NCBI GenBank assembly: GCA_002298995.1
Contig: DBMO01000011.1
Span: 1,289-41,427, forward strand
From: Desulfarculales bacterium UBA696
Lineage (GTDB): Bacteria > Desulfobacterota > Syntrophobacteria > Syntrophobacterales > Syntrophobacteraceae
Length of the DNA: 40,139 nucleotides
Direction: 5' to 3'
Under the pieces are notes generated by a model that saw only the letters and a program-made list of their open reading frames with translations, had not been told where the DNA came from and did no database searches. Made by a program: the position numbers and the translations under genes. Positions 7,962 through 14,237 of the stretch are shown here, piece after piece; the stretch's first letter is position 1, and each line of letters begins with the position of its first letter.

Positions 7962-8010
7962 GCCAATTTGCTCGAAACCTTTGCAGCATTAGATTCGGCA
8001 CAAAAATTTC

Positions 8011-8039
8011 TTGATTTTATGAAATAGCTGGCGTAGCAT
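8011..8039 (+). promoter_or_regulatory. Putative promoter of the small lipoprotein gene
   Basis: TTGATT (8011-8016), a 17-nt spacer and TAGCAT (8034-8039). It would produce a leader of roughly 160 nt. That leader contains a possible small hairpin (CCTACC/GGTGGG, about 8103-8130) and a strong Shine-Dalgarno sequence, TAAGGAGGAA, before the ATG at 8208. Confidence 0.35.
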
Positions 8040-8207
8040 TTAGGCCGTTTTATAAGGGAAAGCCGTGTAGCTGGTTTAAAACACTGCAAATTCTACGATT
8101 TGACCTACCCATGCCAGGAGAGGAGGTGGGAAGTACCGTTAGAAAGAGGAGGGTTTTTACCAAACAAGGCTAAATTTTTCGGTTGGTTTTTCTAAGGAGG
8201 AAAGAGT

Positions 8208-8462
8208 ATGAAGAGAATAGTGGCAGTAATGTTTGTTGTAGCAATCGCTTTCACCATGGTTTCCGGTTGCGCGCAGGACGCCAAGAAGTGCACGGAGCTT
8301 TGCCAGACAGCCATGGATAAGGCCGCAGCTATCGAGCAACAGTGCACCGCAAGCGCCAGAGCAGCCGAAGCCGCAGCTATGAGGGCAGAGAACGCAGCCC
8401 GCAGAGCAGAAGCCGCTGCCGACAAGTGCGAATCCATTTTCAAGAAGCACATGAAGAAGTAA
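8208..8462 (+). CDS. Small Ala-rich Lpp-like outer-membrane lipoprotein
   Basis: 84 residues. A lipoprotein signal peptide ends in lipobox VSGC (Cys21). The 63-residue mature protein is almost entirely helical and Ala-rich (ARAAEAAAMRAENAARRAEAAADK), like the alanine-zipper trimers of Lpp/OprI. It ends HMKK; in Lpp the C-terminal Lys is linked to peptidoglycan by a YkuD enzyme, and such an enzyme is encoded just upstream. Four Cys residues remain beyond the acylated one (C28, C32, C46, C74), unlike E. coli Lpp, so disulfides or metal binding are possible. AAGGAGG lies 8 nt upstream of the ATG and a strong terminator pair follows, suggesting an abundant monocistronic mRNA. Wall attachment is inferred only. 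Confidence 0.88.
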   Translation: MKRIVAVMFVVAIAFTMVSGCAQDAKKCTELCQTAMDKAAAIEQQCTASARAAEAAAMRAENAARRAEAAADKCESIFKKHMKK

Positions 8463-8483
8463 CTCCCCTGTAGCTCATTTGGC

Positions 8484-8516
8484 GAGCCGGCGGATAAATC
8501 CTCCGGCCGTTTTTTC
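8484..8516 (+). terminator. Intrinsic terminator 1 after the lipoprotein gene
   Basis: Stem GCCGGCGGA / TCCTCCGGC (one mismatch) with loop TAAA, then CG and six Ts (8510-8515). It begins 22 nt after the stop codon. Confidence 0.8.
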
Positions 8517-8527
8517 AAGGGGAATCG

Positions 8528-8566
8528 AAGAGGGCGGGTGCAAACCCGCCCTCTTCTTTTTTTTTT
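8528..8566 (+). terminator. Intrinsic terminator 2, strong
   Basis: Perfect 11-bp stem AAGAGGGCGGG-TGCAAA-CCCGCCCTCTT directly followed by C and ten Ts. It backs up the first terminator and insulates the downstream minus-strand gene. Confidence 0.88.
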
Positions 8567-8615
8567 GCCGCCTGTAGAAAAAGGGATTTGTGACGGTGGA
8601 CTGAAGCCGTTTTTT

Positions 8616-8642
8616 CTCGGTTGCGGCAAGGTCTCCCGACCA
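8616..8642 (+). repeat. Dispersed GGTCTCC-type repeat
   Basis: The 23 bases at 8616-8638 (CTCGGTTGCGGCAAGGTCTC and three more) recur exactly at 40089-40111. A variant in reverse orientation is at 4651-4677. Confidence 0.6.
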
Positions 8643-8780
8643 GGAGTTTTCCTTTTTCCTTCAATTTCGGCCGTTTTACTTAGATTCTCCATTTGGACAC
8701 CAGACCGGGGAGGCCTCGCCAGAACGAAGGGGGGAATTCGTGGCCGGGGCTGGGGAGAGTCGTGAAGATGGACTGCGACC

Positions 8781-9266
8781 CTATTGTCGTTCGTATTTTG
8801 GGGAACTCTGGATTTTGCGGAGCAGTACTTCCTCCCTTCCGGGTTGTATCAGGTCCTTTATCGCTGTAAGTTCCTCGAATCCCAGGTGGTCGTAGAACTT
8901 CCGAGCCTCCGTGTTAAAGGACGATACGGTCACCCAGACATTTAGGGATGAGGAATATTCATTGCAAACCCATTCGACCAGGGCCCGCCCGTACCCTTTC
9001 CCCCGAAAATCGCCAAACAGGGCCAACAGTTCAATGAATGGACCCAACAACCAGGGGTACCGCACGGTCAAAACTCCGATAACAGCCCCCGACATCGTAA
9101 AGCAATAGCGTCTCAGGGCAGGATCCGAGCGCAGGAGGTAGAACGAGAAAGCCTCGGGACTATAGCCCAGGGTGAGCCACGGGTCCATCGATGCCAGGGT
9201 CTGGCTGATTTCGCGAACATTGCCGGCTTTGATCGCCTCAAGTTCAATGCGCTGTGTTTCTTTCAT
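8781..9266 (-). CDS. GNAT-family N-acetyltransferase
   Basis: 161 residues. The acetyl-CoA motif A is visible at about 78-98 (IELLALFGDFRGKGYGRALVEWV), with the R-G-K-G-Y-G pyrophosphate loop. Motif B is likely VTVSSFNTEARKFYDHLGFEEL (about 113-134), including the common N..A..FY..LGF pattern. The substrate cannot be told from sequence; small amines, protein N-termini and antibiotics are all possible. It stands alone on the minus strand between plus-strand wall genes. The ATG at 9266 has GAGG only one base upstream, an unusually short spacing, so the exact start is uncertain, although no other start in frame is better. Confidence 0.85.
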   Translation of the reverse strand: MKETQRIELEAIKAGNVREISQTLASMDPWLTLGYSPEAFSFYLLRSDPALRRYCFTMSGAVIGVLTVRYPWLLGPFIELLALFGDFRGKGYGRALVEWVCNEYSSSLNVWVTVSSFNTEARKFYDHLGFEELTAIKDLIQPGREEVLLRKIQSSPKYERQ

Positions 9267-9434
9267 ACCTCTATTTTCTCTTTCATTTACAGCCCGAGAC
9301 CTAAGCTAATTCCATTATAACCCCGCCCCACATTCCGCCGAGTTTCTTATGCTATACCTTTCGAGTACCGTTTGGTTTAAAATCAAAGCCGTTTTACCAA
9401 TTCCGGTCGGAGACTTAAAGGAAATCCTCTGAGA

Positions 9435-10337
9435 ATGGTCCTTTTCAAACCCATTTTCCCGAGTTTGCTGATTGCCTTCATGCTGGCCTTGCTCATTGCG
9501 TGTTTGTGTTTTCCGCCGAAAAGCTGCCTTGCCGCTCCCATGTCACCGGAGCCCGGAAGAACAATGCGGGAGGTTCGGCGGGCTGATGCCTCCGGGGATC
9601 AAATGGCGGCCCCGGACAATTCGCGATATCACAGGCCGTCCGGTAAGGGGGCACGGCCCGTGCCGAGGCTCAAGTTTCGCGTGGCTATAGATATCGGCCA
9701 TTCACGGACAACGCCCGGAGCGCTCAGCGCGAGGAATCGGCCGGAATACGAATTTAATCGCAAAATGGCCCTGACTCTTCTTCGCGAATTGAGCCGGACA
9801 GCCCGAATAGAGGCCTTCATAGTAAATCCCGAAGGAGAGGATATAACCCTCCACCAACGCTCCGGGCTTGCAAACAGCGCGCATCCCGACCTGTTTATTT
9901 CGATTCACCACGATTCGGTAAAGCCGGACTATCTTGGTGAATGGACCCACCGGGGGGTCGCTGCACAGCTTTGCGATAAATTTTGGGGCTTTTCCATTTT
10001 CATCTCCCAAAGAAATGCCGGGAAGAAGGCGAGCCGGTCTTTCGCGCAAAGATTGGGCGCTGAGATGCTAAAGGCCGGATTTATTCCATCGACTGCTCAT
10101 CTGGATATGGCTGAAGTTGAAGGGCATCAGCCTGTGGACGCTCATTCGGGCCTATACCGCTACGATGGGCTGATTGTTCTGAAAGACTCGCACTCCCCGG
10201 CGGTGCTGATCGAGTGCGGTACAATCAAAAACAGGGCAGAAGAGAAGTTTTTGCGAAACCCCGCCTACCGCCGCCGGATGGCGCGAGCCATCCGATCCGC
10301 CGTCGAGCATTTCGCGGTCGGTTATTCACGAAATTAA
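9435..10337 (+). CDS. N-acetylmuramoyl-L-alanine amidase (Amidase_3), secreted
   Basis: 300 residues. An N-terminal hydrophobic segment (about 5-34, LLIAFMLALLIACLCF...SCLAAP) is a signal peptide or anchor. A linker of about 45 residues follows, then the catalytic domain (about 80-295). Zn-ligand motifs of Amidase_3 are present: IDIGHS (His), the Glu in NRPEYEFNRKMA, FISIHHDS (His) and the catalytic Glu in AVLIECGTIKN. It cleaves the bond between MurNAc and L-Ala of the stem peptide, as in daughter-cell separation or wall recycling. No AMIN or LysM targeting domain is seen. AAAGGAAA lies about 10 nt before the ATG. It ends before a strong bidirectional terminator. Confidence 0.9.
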   Translation: MVLFKPIFPSLLIAFMLALLIACLCFPPKSCLAAPMSPEPGRTMREVRRADASGDQMAAPDNSRYHRPSGKGARPVPRLKFRVAIDIGHSRTTPGALSARNRPEYEFNRKMALTLLRELSRTARIEAFIVNPEGEDITLHQRSGLANSAHPDLFISIHHDSVKPDYLGEWTHRGVAAQLCDKFWGFSIFISQRNAGKKASRSFAQRLGAEMLKAGFIPSTAHLDMAEVEGHQPVDAHSGLYRYDGLIVLKDSHSPAVLIECGTIKNRAEEKFLRNPAYRRRMARAIRSAVEHFAVGYSRN

Positions 10338-10392
10338 GCAAATGTAGGTCGGGGTTAGCTTGAACCGGGTTCAATTAAGCCAAATCGTTACA

Positions 10393-10444
10393 AAAAAAGC
10401 AACACCCAACATTCCTGCGCCGGAATGTTGGGTGTTGCTTTTTT
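10393..10444. terminator. Bidirectional intrinsic terminator
   Basis: A perfect 23-bp inverted repeat with loop TGCGCC. The stem begins with A-runs and ends with T-runs (AAAAAAGCAACACCC ... GGGTGTTGCTTTTTT), so it works in both directions between convergent genes (amidase + and HDOD -). Confidence 0.93.
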
Positions 10445-10542
10445 AAATCCGCCCCTGGATTGGGCGCCTACCGCTCAACCCAACCTTCAGAGGCATCTAT
10501 TCCCCAGGTACGCCCTAAAGGGGCTGCCCGGGAAAAATGCTA

Positions 10543-11421
10543 CTATTCCAGCATCTTTTTCACTCCGGCAAGGTGCCCGGCGAACTCGGTCTTGATCTCT
10601 TCAGCTATTTTTGAAGTGATCCCCAGGTTTTTGAATACCATGTCTTTATCTGGATCCAACGGGTTTTCCCGCGTTTGGCCTTTCTCTTTTACCGCCTCAT
10701 CAGCCAGCTTGTCGGCGGCATAGACAACCGATGCTATTTCCCAAAACGGGCCTGATTCGGGGTCGTGATGGTGCGCTATGGCGGCTATTATCTCCGGCGG
10801 GAATTTCCAGTTTCGAGCGATTATCCCGCCAAGTTCCTGGTGGTCGATTCCAAGCGCCATGCGTTCGACCTGGATGCAGCGGCCCTCGGATCTCATCCTC
10901 CTGATGCTCGATTGCATGTAGATCTTTGCATAAACATTGAGGATGGTTTTCCCGATATCGTGGAGCAAGGATGCCGTATAGAGCGTGAGCACTCTTCCCT
11001 TTTTGAATTTGCGCGAGATGATCTCGGAAATTATGGCGGTGGCGACGGAGTGTTCCCACAGCTCGCGCTCCCCCGGCCCCGCGCCGCCTTTCTCGAAATA
11101 TCGCAGGGCGCAGGCTGAAATAACCACCTGCAGCAGCCGCTGGTTCCCGAGAAGAAGTATGGCATCTTTGAGGGATCGGACATCGAATCGACGGCCGTAA
11201 TATGCTGACCGGCTCAGACGGAGGATCGTTGCAGCAAGCGCCGGGTCCAGGCCTATTATTTTTTCCAACTCGGATACCGGGGCCATTTGCTTGATCATCG
11301 CGGTAAGCTTCCAGGCAACATCCGGAAAAGGGGGCAGCTTCTCGGCGGCAGCGATGATATCCTTCATCACCAACTCGTAATGCAATGCACTGACTTCGTT
11401 TTTGCTAAGTTCTCGTATCAT
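10543..11421 (-). CDS. HDOD/HD-domain signalling protein
   Basis: 292 residues from the ATG at 11421 (a GTG at 11430 is possible). The HDOD fold is recognised from EKLPPFPDVAWKLTAMI, then IIGLDPALAATILRLSRSAYYG and SLKDAILLLGNQRLLQVVIS (about 25-105). The helical HD part follows with LWEHSVATAI, LLHDIGKTIL, IDHQELGGIIA, AIAHHHDPES and YAADKLADE. Many HDOD proteins lose the metal ligands, but here the H...HD...H..HH..D set looks largely kept, so a phosphodiesterase-like or nucleotide-binding role is possible. There is no GYP motif. The gene is preceded by a c-di-GMP-I riboswitch, linking it to c-di-GMP control of motility or surface life. Ribosome binding is by a weak GGTGG 5 nt upstream of 11421. 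Confidence 0.88.
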   Translation of the reverse strand: MIRELSKNEVSALHYELVMKDIIAAAEKLPPFPDVAWKLTAMIKQMAPVSELEKIIGLDPALAATILRLSRSAYYGRRFDVRSLKDAILLLGNQRLLQVVISACALRYFEKGGAGPGERELWEHSVATAIISEIISRKFKKGRVLTLYTASLLHDIGKTILNVYAKIYMQSSIRRMRSEGRCIQVERMALGIDHQELGGIIARNWKFPPEIIAAIAHHHDPESGPFWEIASVVYAADKLADEAVKEKGQTRENPLDPDKDMVFKNLGITSKIAEEIKTEFAGHLAGVKKMLE

Positions 11422-11552
11422 TTTATCCACCGCCCTGCGCTCATCGTGCGCACTACGGCTCGGGGTTTGTGTTTCTTGGCAATCCGGGCGTCAGGAGGTT
11501 TCCAGGCGGGGCATACGTACCCATCTGAGGGGCGTTCGCGTGGCGTCCCTTT

Positions 11553-11637
11553 GCCCGGCAACCCTGCTGCCATATCCTTGCGGACTTAGGCCAGCGGCTT
11601 TGCGTCCCGCCCTTTCGGCCGGTTTGCCCTTATCGAG
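11553..11637 (-). ncRNA. Cyclic di-GMP-I (GEMM-I) riboswitch aptamer
   Basis: Read on the minus strand, the stretch carries the hallmarks of the V. cholerae Vc2-type aptamer in order: AAGGGCAAACC; a first hairpin CCGGCC-GAAA-GGGCGG with a GNRA tetraloop; GGGACGCAAAGCC; then CTGGCCTAAGTCC-GCAA-GGATATGGCAGCAGGGTTGCCGG. The CCTAAG...TATGG pair is the 11-nt receptor that docks the GAAA loop. The conserved stacking A in GACGCAAAGCC is present. The base apparently corresponding to Vc2 G20 is G, favouring c-di-GMP over cGAMP. About 130 nt lie between the aptamer and the HDOD start. No clear intrinsic terminator is visible there, so control may act on ribosome access. Confidence 0.9.
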
Positions 11638-11682
11638 CGTCCAGGTGTTTCTAACTCCGGTGAAACTTTCCATCCATCAGGG

Positions 11683-11710
11683 AAGTCGGCACTCCCTACA
11701 AAAAACTTTA
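11683..11710 (-). promoter_or_regulatory. Possible sigma-28 (FliA-type) promoter upstream of the riboswitch
   Basis: On the minus strand TAAAGTTT (11703-11710) and GCCGACTT (11683-11690) are separated by 12 nt; the consensus is TAAAGTTT-N11-GCCGATAA. The -35 is perfect, the first five bases of the -10 match, and spacing is one base long. Transcription would start about 40 nt before the aptamer. Confidence 0.35.
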
Positions 11711-11745
11711 GGAAAAAGTGTGCTTTAAGAATTAATTTACTTCGT

Positions 11746-13011
11746 CTATGTTGCCGGTAATCTACTGATCAGCCTGTTCACTGTGTACTCGATAATCATC
11801 GCAATAAGTGCAATCAACATGATAATCGCCGCGGCGAGAACGAAATAAATCCCTAAAGGATATGAACGAAGTTGTTCTCCGGCATACATGACGAAGGGCT
11901 GGTGCAAAAGATATATGCCGTAGGAGTAAACGCCGGCCTTTGCAAGACCTTTTCCGAGTCCGGGAATTCTGGCCGTCCGGGCCGCAATCTGGGCCAGAAT
12001 AATTGTCAACCCCATTGCGTTCAGCCCGTCCGAAAAGCAGTAAAGGAAATTGGGCTGATAAGTCAGAAGAGCGGCTGCGTAGAGTACTATGCCAAGGACC
12101 AGGGTGGTTCCGGAAAAGAGCCGCTCGATTGTCTCACGCGGATGCTCGGCAAGAAGCTTCCCAAGCACCATACCCGCCCCAAACTCCCACAGCCTCGCTC
12201 CGAAAAACGCTCCCTGGAGCCACTCCCCGTCAGCTTCCAGTACAGCGAAGATCATGTAGCGCGAAATCGAGGTGAATACGATACAGAATACCAGAAATTT
12301 TGCTTCCCCAAACCGCCGCAGCAATCTGAAAAGAAAGGGAAAAACGACATAGAGTTCGAGCAGGAGGCCGAAAAACCACCAAGCCGGGTTCAGGTAAAAG
12401 AACATCTGCTTTACCGGGTAGATCCTGTCGCCCAAAAAGCTCAGAATGAACCGGTAGTCGATTGGATCGGGCTTGTATTGTATGGGCGAGACAAGAACCA
12501 CCAGGTGAGCGAGCCAGTAGATTGGGAACAGCCGCACCAGGCGCCGCCGGTACCAGTTCCCCCATGAAGGTTCTCGGCCCTGGCCTCGGTAAAGGGAATA
12601 GGTGAGACCGAAACCGCTGAAAAGGAGGAACACGCCGACCCCGTTCGACCCGTGCTCGATAATCGCGGCTATGACAGCTTCGATGGGGCAGAGAATTTTC
12701 CCCAAAAACCCCGACGGCGCGCATTGCTCGACAAAAGCACCGTAGGAGCTGAAAGTAATGGGCCATGGATAATTGGCGCCGTATGCTAGGAAAGAGTGAA
12801 AGAAAGCGATCCACAGGATCGCGATCCCTCTCGCCCCGTCGACCCAGTCAAAGTGATCGCTCCCTCCCGGTGCCTTGAGGCTTTTTGGGGCTGGTCTTGT
12901 TGTGCGTGAGAAGGAGTATTTCTGGTAGTTCTCCAAGTTATGTCCAAAGCATTGAGTTATTGATGCAGCGCCGCGGTGGGCACATAAAGACCGTGCCCAC
13001 CCTACATTCAT
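11746..13011 (-). CDS. Acyltransferase family 3 (OafA/YrhL-like) membrane O-acyltransferase
   Basis: Up to 421 residues with about ten membrane segments. The acyltransferase-3 core begins at about 53 (FDWVDGARGIAILWIAFFHS), with the R-x9-H arrangement of the family. It continues with GVGVFLLFSGFGLTYSL, RRLVRLFPIYWLAHL and SYGIYLLHQPF near the end. Such proteins acylate extracytoplasmic sugars of LPS, capsule or glycolipid. The start is doubtful: the first residues (MNVGWARS...) are translated from a palindromic intergenic repeat (12975-13001) and no ribosome binding site precedes the ATG at 13011. A TTG at 12936 would begin after the repeat. It follows two glycosyltransferase-like genes on the same strand and probably modifies the same glycan. 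Confidence 0.87.
   Translation of the reverse strand: MNVGWARSLCAHRGAASITQCFGHNLENYQKYSFSRTTRPAPKSLKAPGGSDHFDWVDGARGIAILWIAFFHSFLAYGANYPWPITFSSYGAFVEQCAPSGFLGKILCPIEAVIAAIIEHGSNGVGVFLLFSGFGLTYSLYRGQGREPSWGNWYRRRLVRLFPIYWLAHLVVLVSPIQYKPDPIDYRFILSFLGDRIYPVKQMFFYLNPAWWFFGLLLELYVVFPFLFRLLRRFGEAKFLVFCIVFTSISRYMIFAVLEADGEWLQGAFFGARLWEFGAGMVLGKLLAEHPRETIERLFSGTTLVLGIVLYAAALLTYQPNFLYCFSDGLNAMGLTIILAQIAARTARIPGLGKGLAKAGVYSYGIYLLHQPFVMYAGEQLRSYPLGIYFVLAAAIIMLIALIAMIIEYTVNRLISRLPAT
12975..13001. repeat. Palindromic intergenic repeat
   Basis: Perfect 9-bp arms GGTGGGCAC (12975-12983) and GTGCCCACC (12993-13001). It sits in the short gap between the glycosyltransferase and acyltransferase genes and overlaps the annotated N-terminus of the latter. 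Confidence 0.6.
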
Positions 13012-13048
13012 TCGTCGATTCGTGTCTTCGTGCTCTTCGGGTTAAATA

Positions 13049-14227
13049 TTATTCGAGCCCCGCTGTCGCCATCAACATGCCCAACACCTTTTCGGCTGCG
13101 AAATACTCGGCGGCAATTTCGCGGGCTGCGCGGCAACTGCCTTCGTAGTCGCTTTCTATCACGTCGACGGCGGCAAGGATGTCCTCCATTGTTAGAAACC
13201 CGAAAAGGCCCTTACCGGTCGGCAAGAACTTGCTAAAACCGGTCTCCTGGGTTATCACGGGTCGCCCCGCCGCCAGGTAGGAGGCGCTGCGGTCGCTGAA
13301 CCAGCCTGTCTTCGGAATTACCACCTGCTCCTTCGTTACAGTGAACTCGCCGTGGGAGCGCTGAATGTATTCGCGGTAATTGTCCACGTCACGCGAGACG
13401 GGAAGCGAGCGTACCGGGTTCCAGCCGTGGTCGGTAAGATATTTGTGGGTCTCTTCGTCCACTTCGAGCGCCAGTTCGAATCCGACCGGCCGCAGGCGGG
13501 GAAGCTCTATGAATTTCATGAACTCCCTATCTTTGGTCCAGTAGTAGGTCCGGCCGCGGAAGACGAGGTCTTTTCCCTTGTTGCGCCAGGTGGTTATTGT
13601 GGAAAACTTCGATTTCCCGTCCGGCGGAAAGGGGTTTTCCCAAAGCTCCATAATGACGGGCTGCCTGGTGGGATGCCAGCATACCAGGTCGACCGGTAGG
13701 TCGCAGTCGGGCTGGCCGAGGTTTTCGCCAAACGAAAAATGGATATCGTGGGCGGCAAGGGCATTAATGGTGGCTAAATCTCCCTCGACTACCTTTACCT
13801 GGACGCGGAAGGGGTCCGATTCAACGTAGATGCGACGGGGAATCGCCAGGTGCTCGTCTCGAAGCTCCTGTGAGGCGGTGACGTTTAGGAAAGCGTCGGC
13901 TTCCCTGTAGAGCTGAAAGAGCTGCTCTTCGCTCATCCCGTAGCAGTTGCCGCCGGGGTAGTTCCCCCGAAAACACCAGTGCCCCGCAAACCCGTGTTTC
14001 TCCAGAATAGGGGCTATCATCGCCACGTTATCGGAAGCGTCCGGAGACCACTCGAATTTTTCCGGGTTGTATATCCATCGGCCGGAATCCTCGACGTAGT
14101 AAACGTCCCAGCCAAGACGCCTAAGCCCGATTAGGTAGTGCAAAAACTGGTAGGTGACCCCGGCCAGCGGGTACCAGAAAAGTATTCCGAAAACGATTAC
14201 CTTGCCTTTTTTCCGTCCGTTGTCCAT
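13049..14227 (-). CDS. Glycosyltransferase-like protein (CgeB/GT1-like), copy B
   Basis: 392 residues. The N-terminus KVIVFGILFWYPLAGVTYQFLHYLIGLRRLGWDVYYVED resembles the start of GT-B glycosyltransferases that bind acceptor. The C-terminal half has TGWFSDRSASYLAAGRPVITQETGFSKFLPTGKGLFGF (about 325-362), like the nucleotide-sugar binding segment of CgeB-type enzymes. Donor and acceptor are unknown. It is a tandem paralogue of the gene just upstream (14238-15425): both share the same N-terminal pattern, the NVT/NVS segment near 125, and the GWFS-RSA-YLAA-RPV-QTGFS core. The frame extends to 14356, but the ATG at 14227 has TTGAGGA at a good distance and starts the recognised domain. The two genes are 10 nt apart. 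I infer they add sugars to the same surface glycan. Confidence 0.82.
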   Translation of the reverse strand: MDNGRKKGKVIVFGILFWYPLAGVTYQFLHYLIGLRRLGWDVYYVEDSGRWIYNPEKFEWSPDASDNVAMIAPILEKHGFAGHWCFRGNYPGGNCYGMSEEQLFQLYREADAFLNVTASQELRDEHLAIPRRIYVESDPFRVQVKVVEGDLATINALAAHDIHFSFGENLGQPDCDLPVDLVCWHPTRQPVIMELWENPFPPDGKSKFSTITTWRNKGKDLVFRGRTYYWTKDREFMKFIELPRLRPVGFELALEVDEETHKYLTDHGWNPVRSLPVSRDVDNYREYIQRSHGEFTVTKEQVVIPKTGWFSDRSASYLAAGRPVITQETGFSKFLPTGKGLFGFLTMEDILAAVDVIESDYEGSCRAAREIAAEYFAAEKVLGMLMATAGLE

Positions 14228-14237
14228 TGATCTATCC

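Larger units (their letters stand above)
8463..8780. other. Intergenic region with tandem terminators and a repeat, no gene
   Basis: 318 bases between the lipoprotein gene (+) and the GNAT gene (-). Two intrinsic terminators occupy 8484-8566 and a GGTCTCC-type repeat lies at 8616-8642. Nothing convincing was seen in 8643-8780. Confidence 0.55.

Noticed and set aside
8026..8046. Possible sigma-54 promoter (TGGCGTAGCATTTAGG)
   Set aside because: The GG/GC spacing does not match the -24/-12 pattern.
8192..8692. Minus-strand frame of 166 codons opposite the small lipoprotein gene
   Set aside because: It is the antisense of an Ala-rich gene plus two terminators; the translation is low-complexity.
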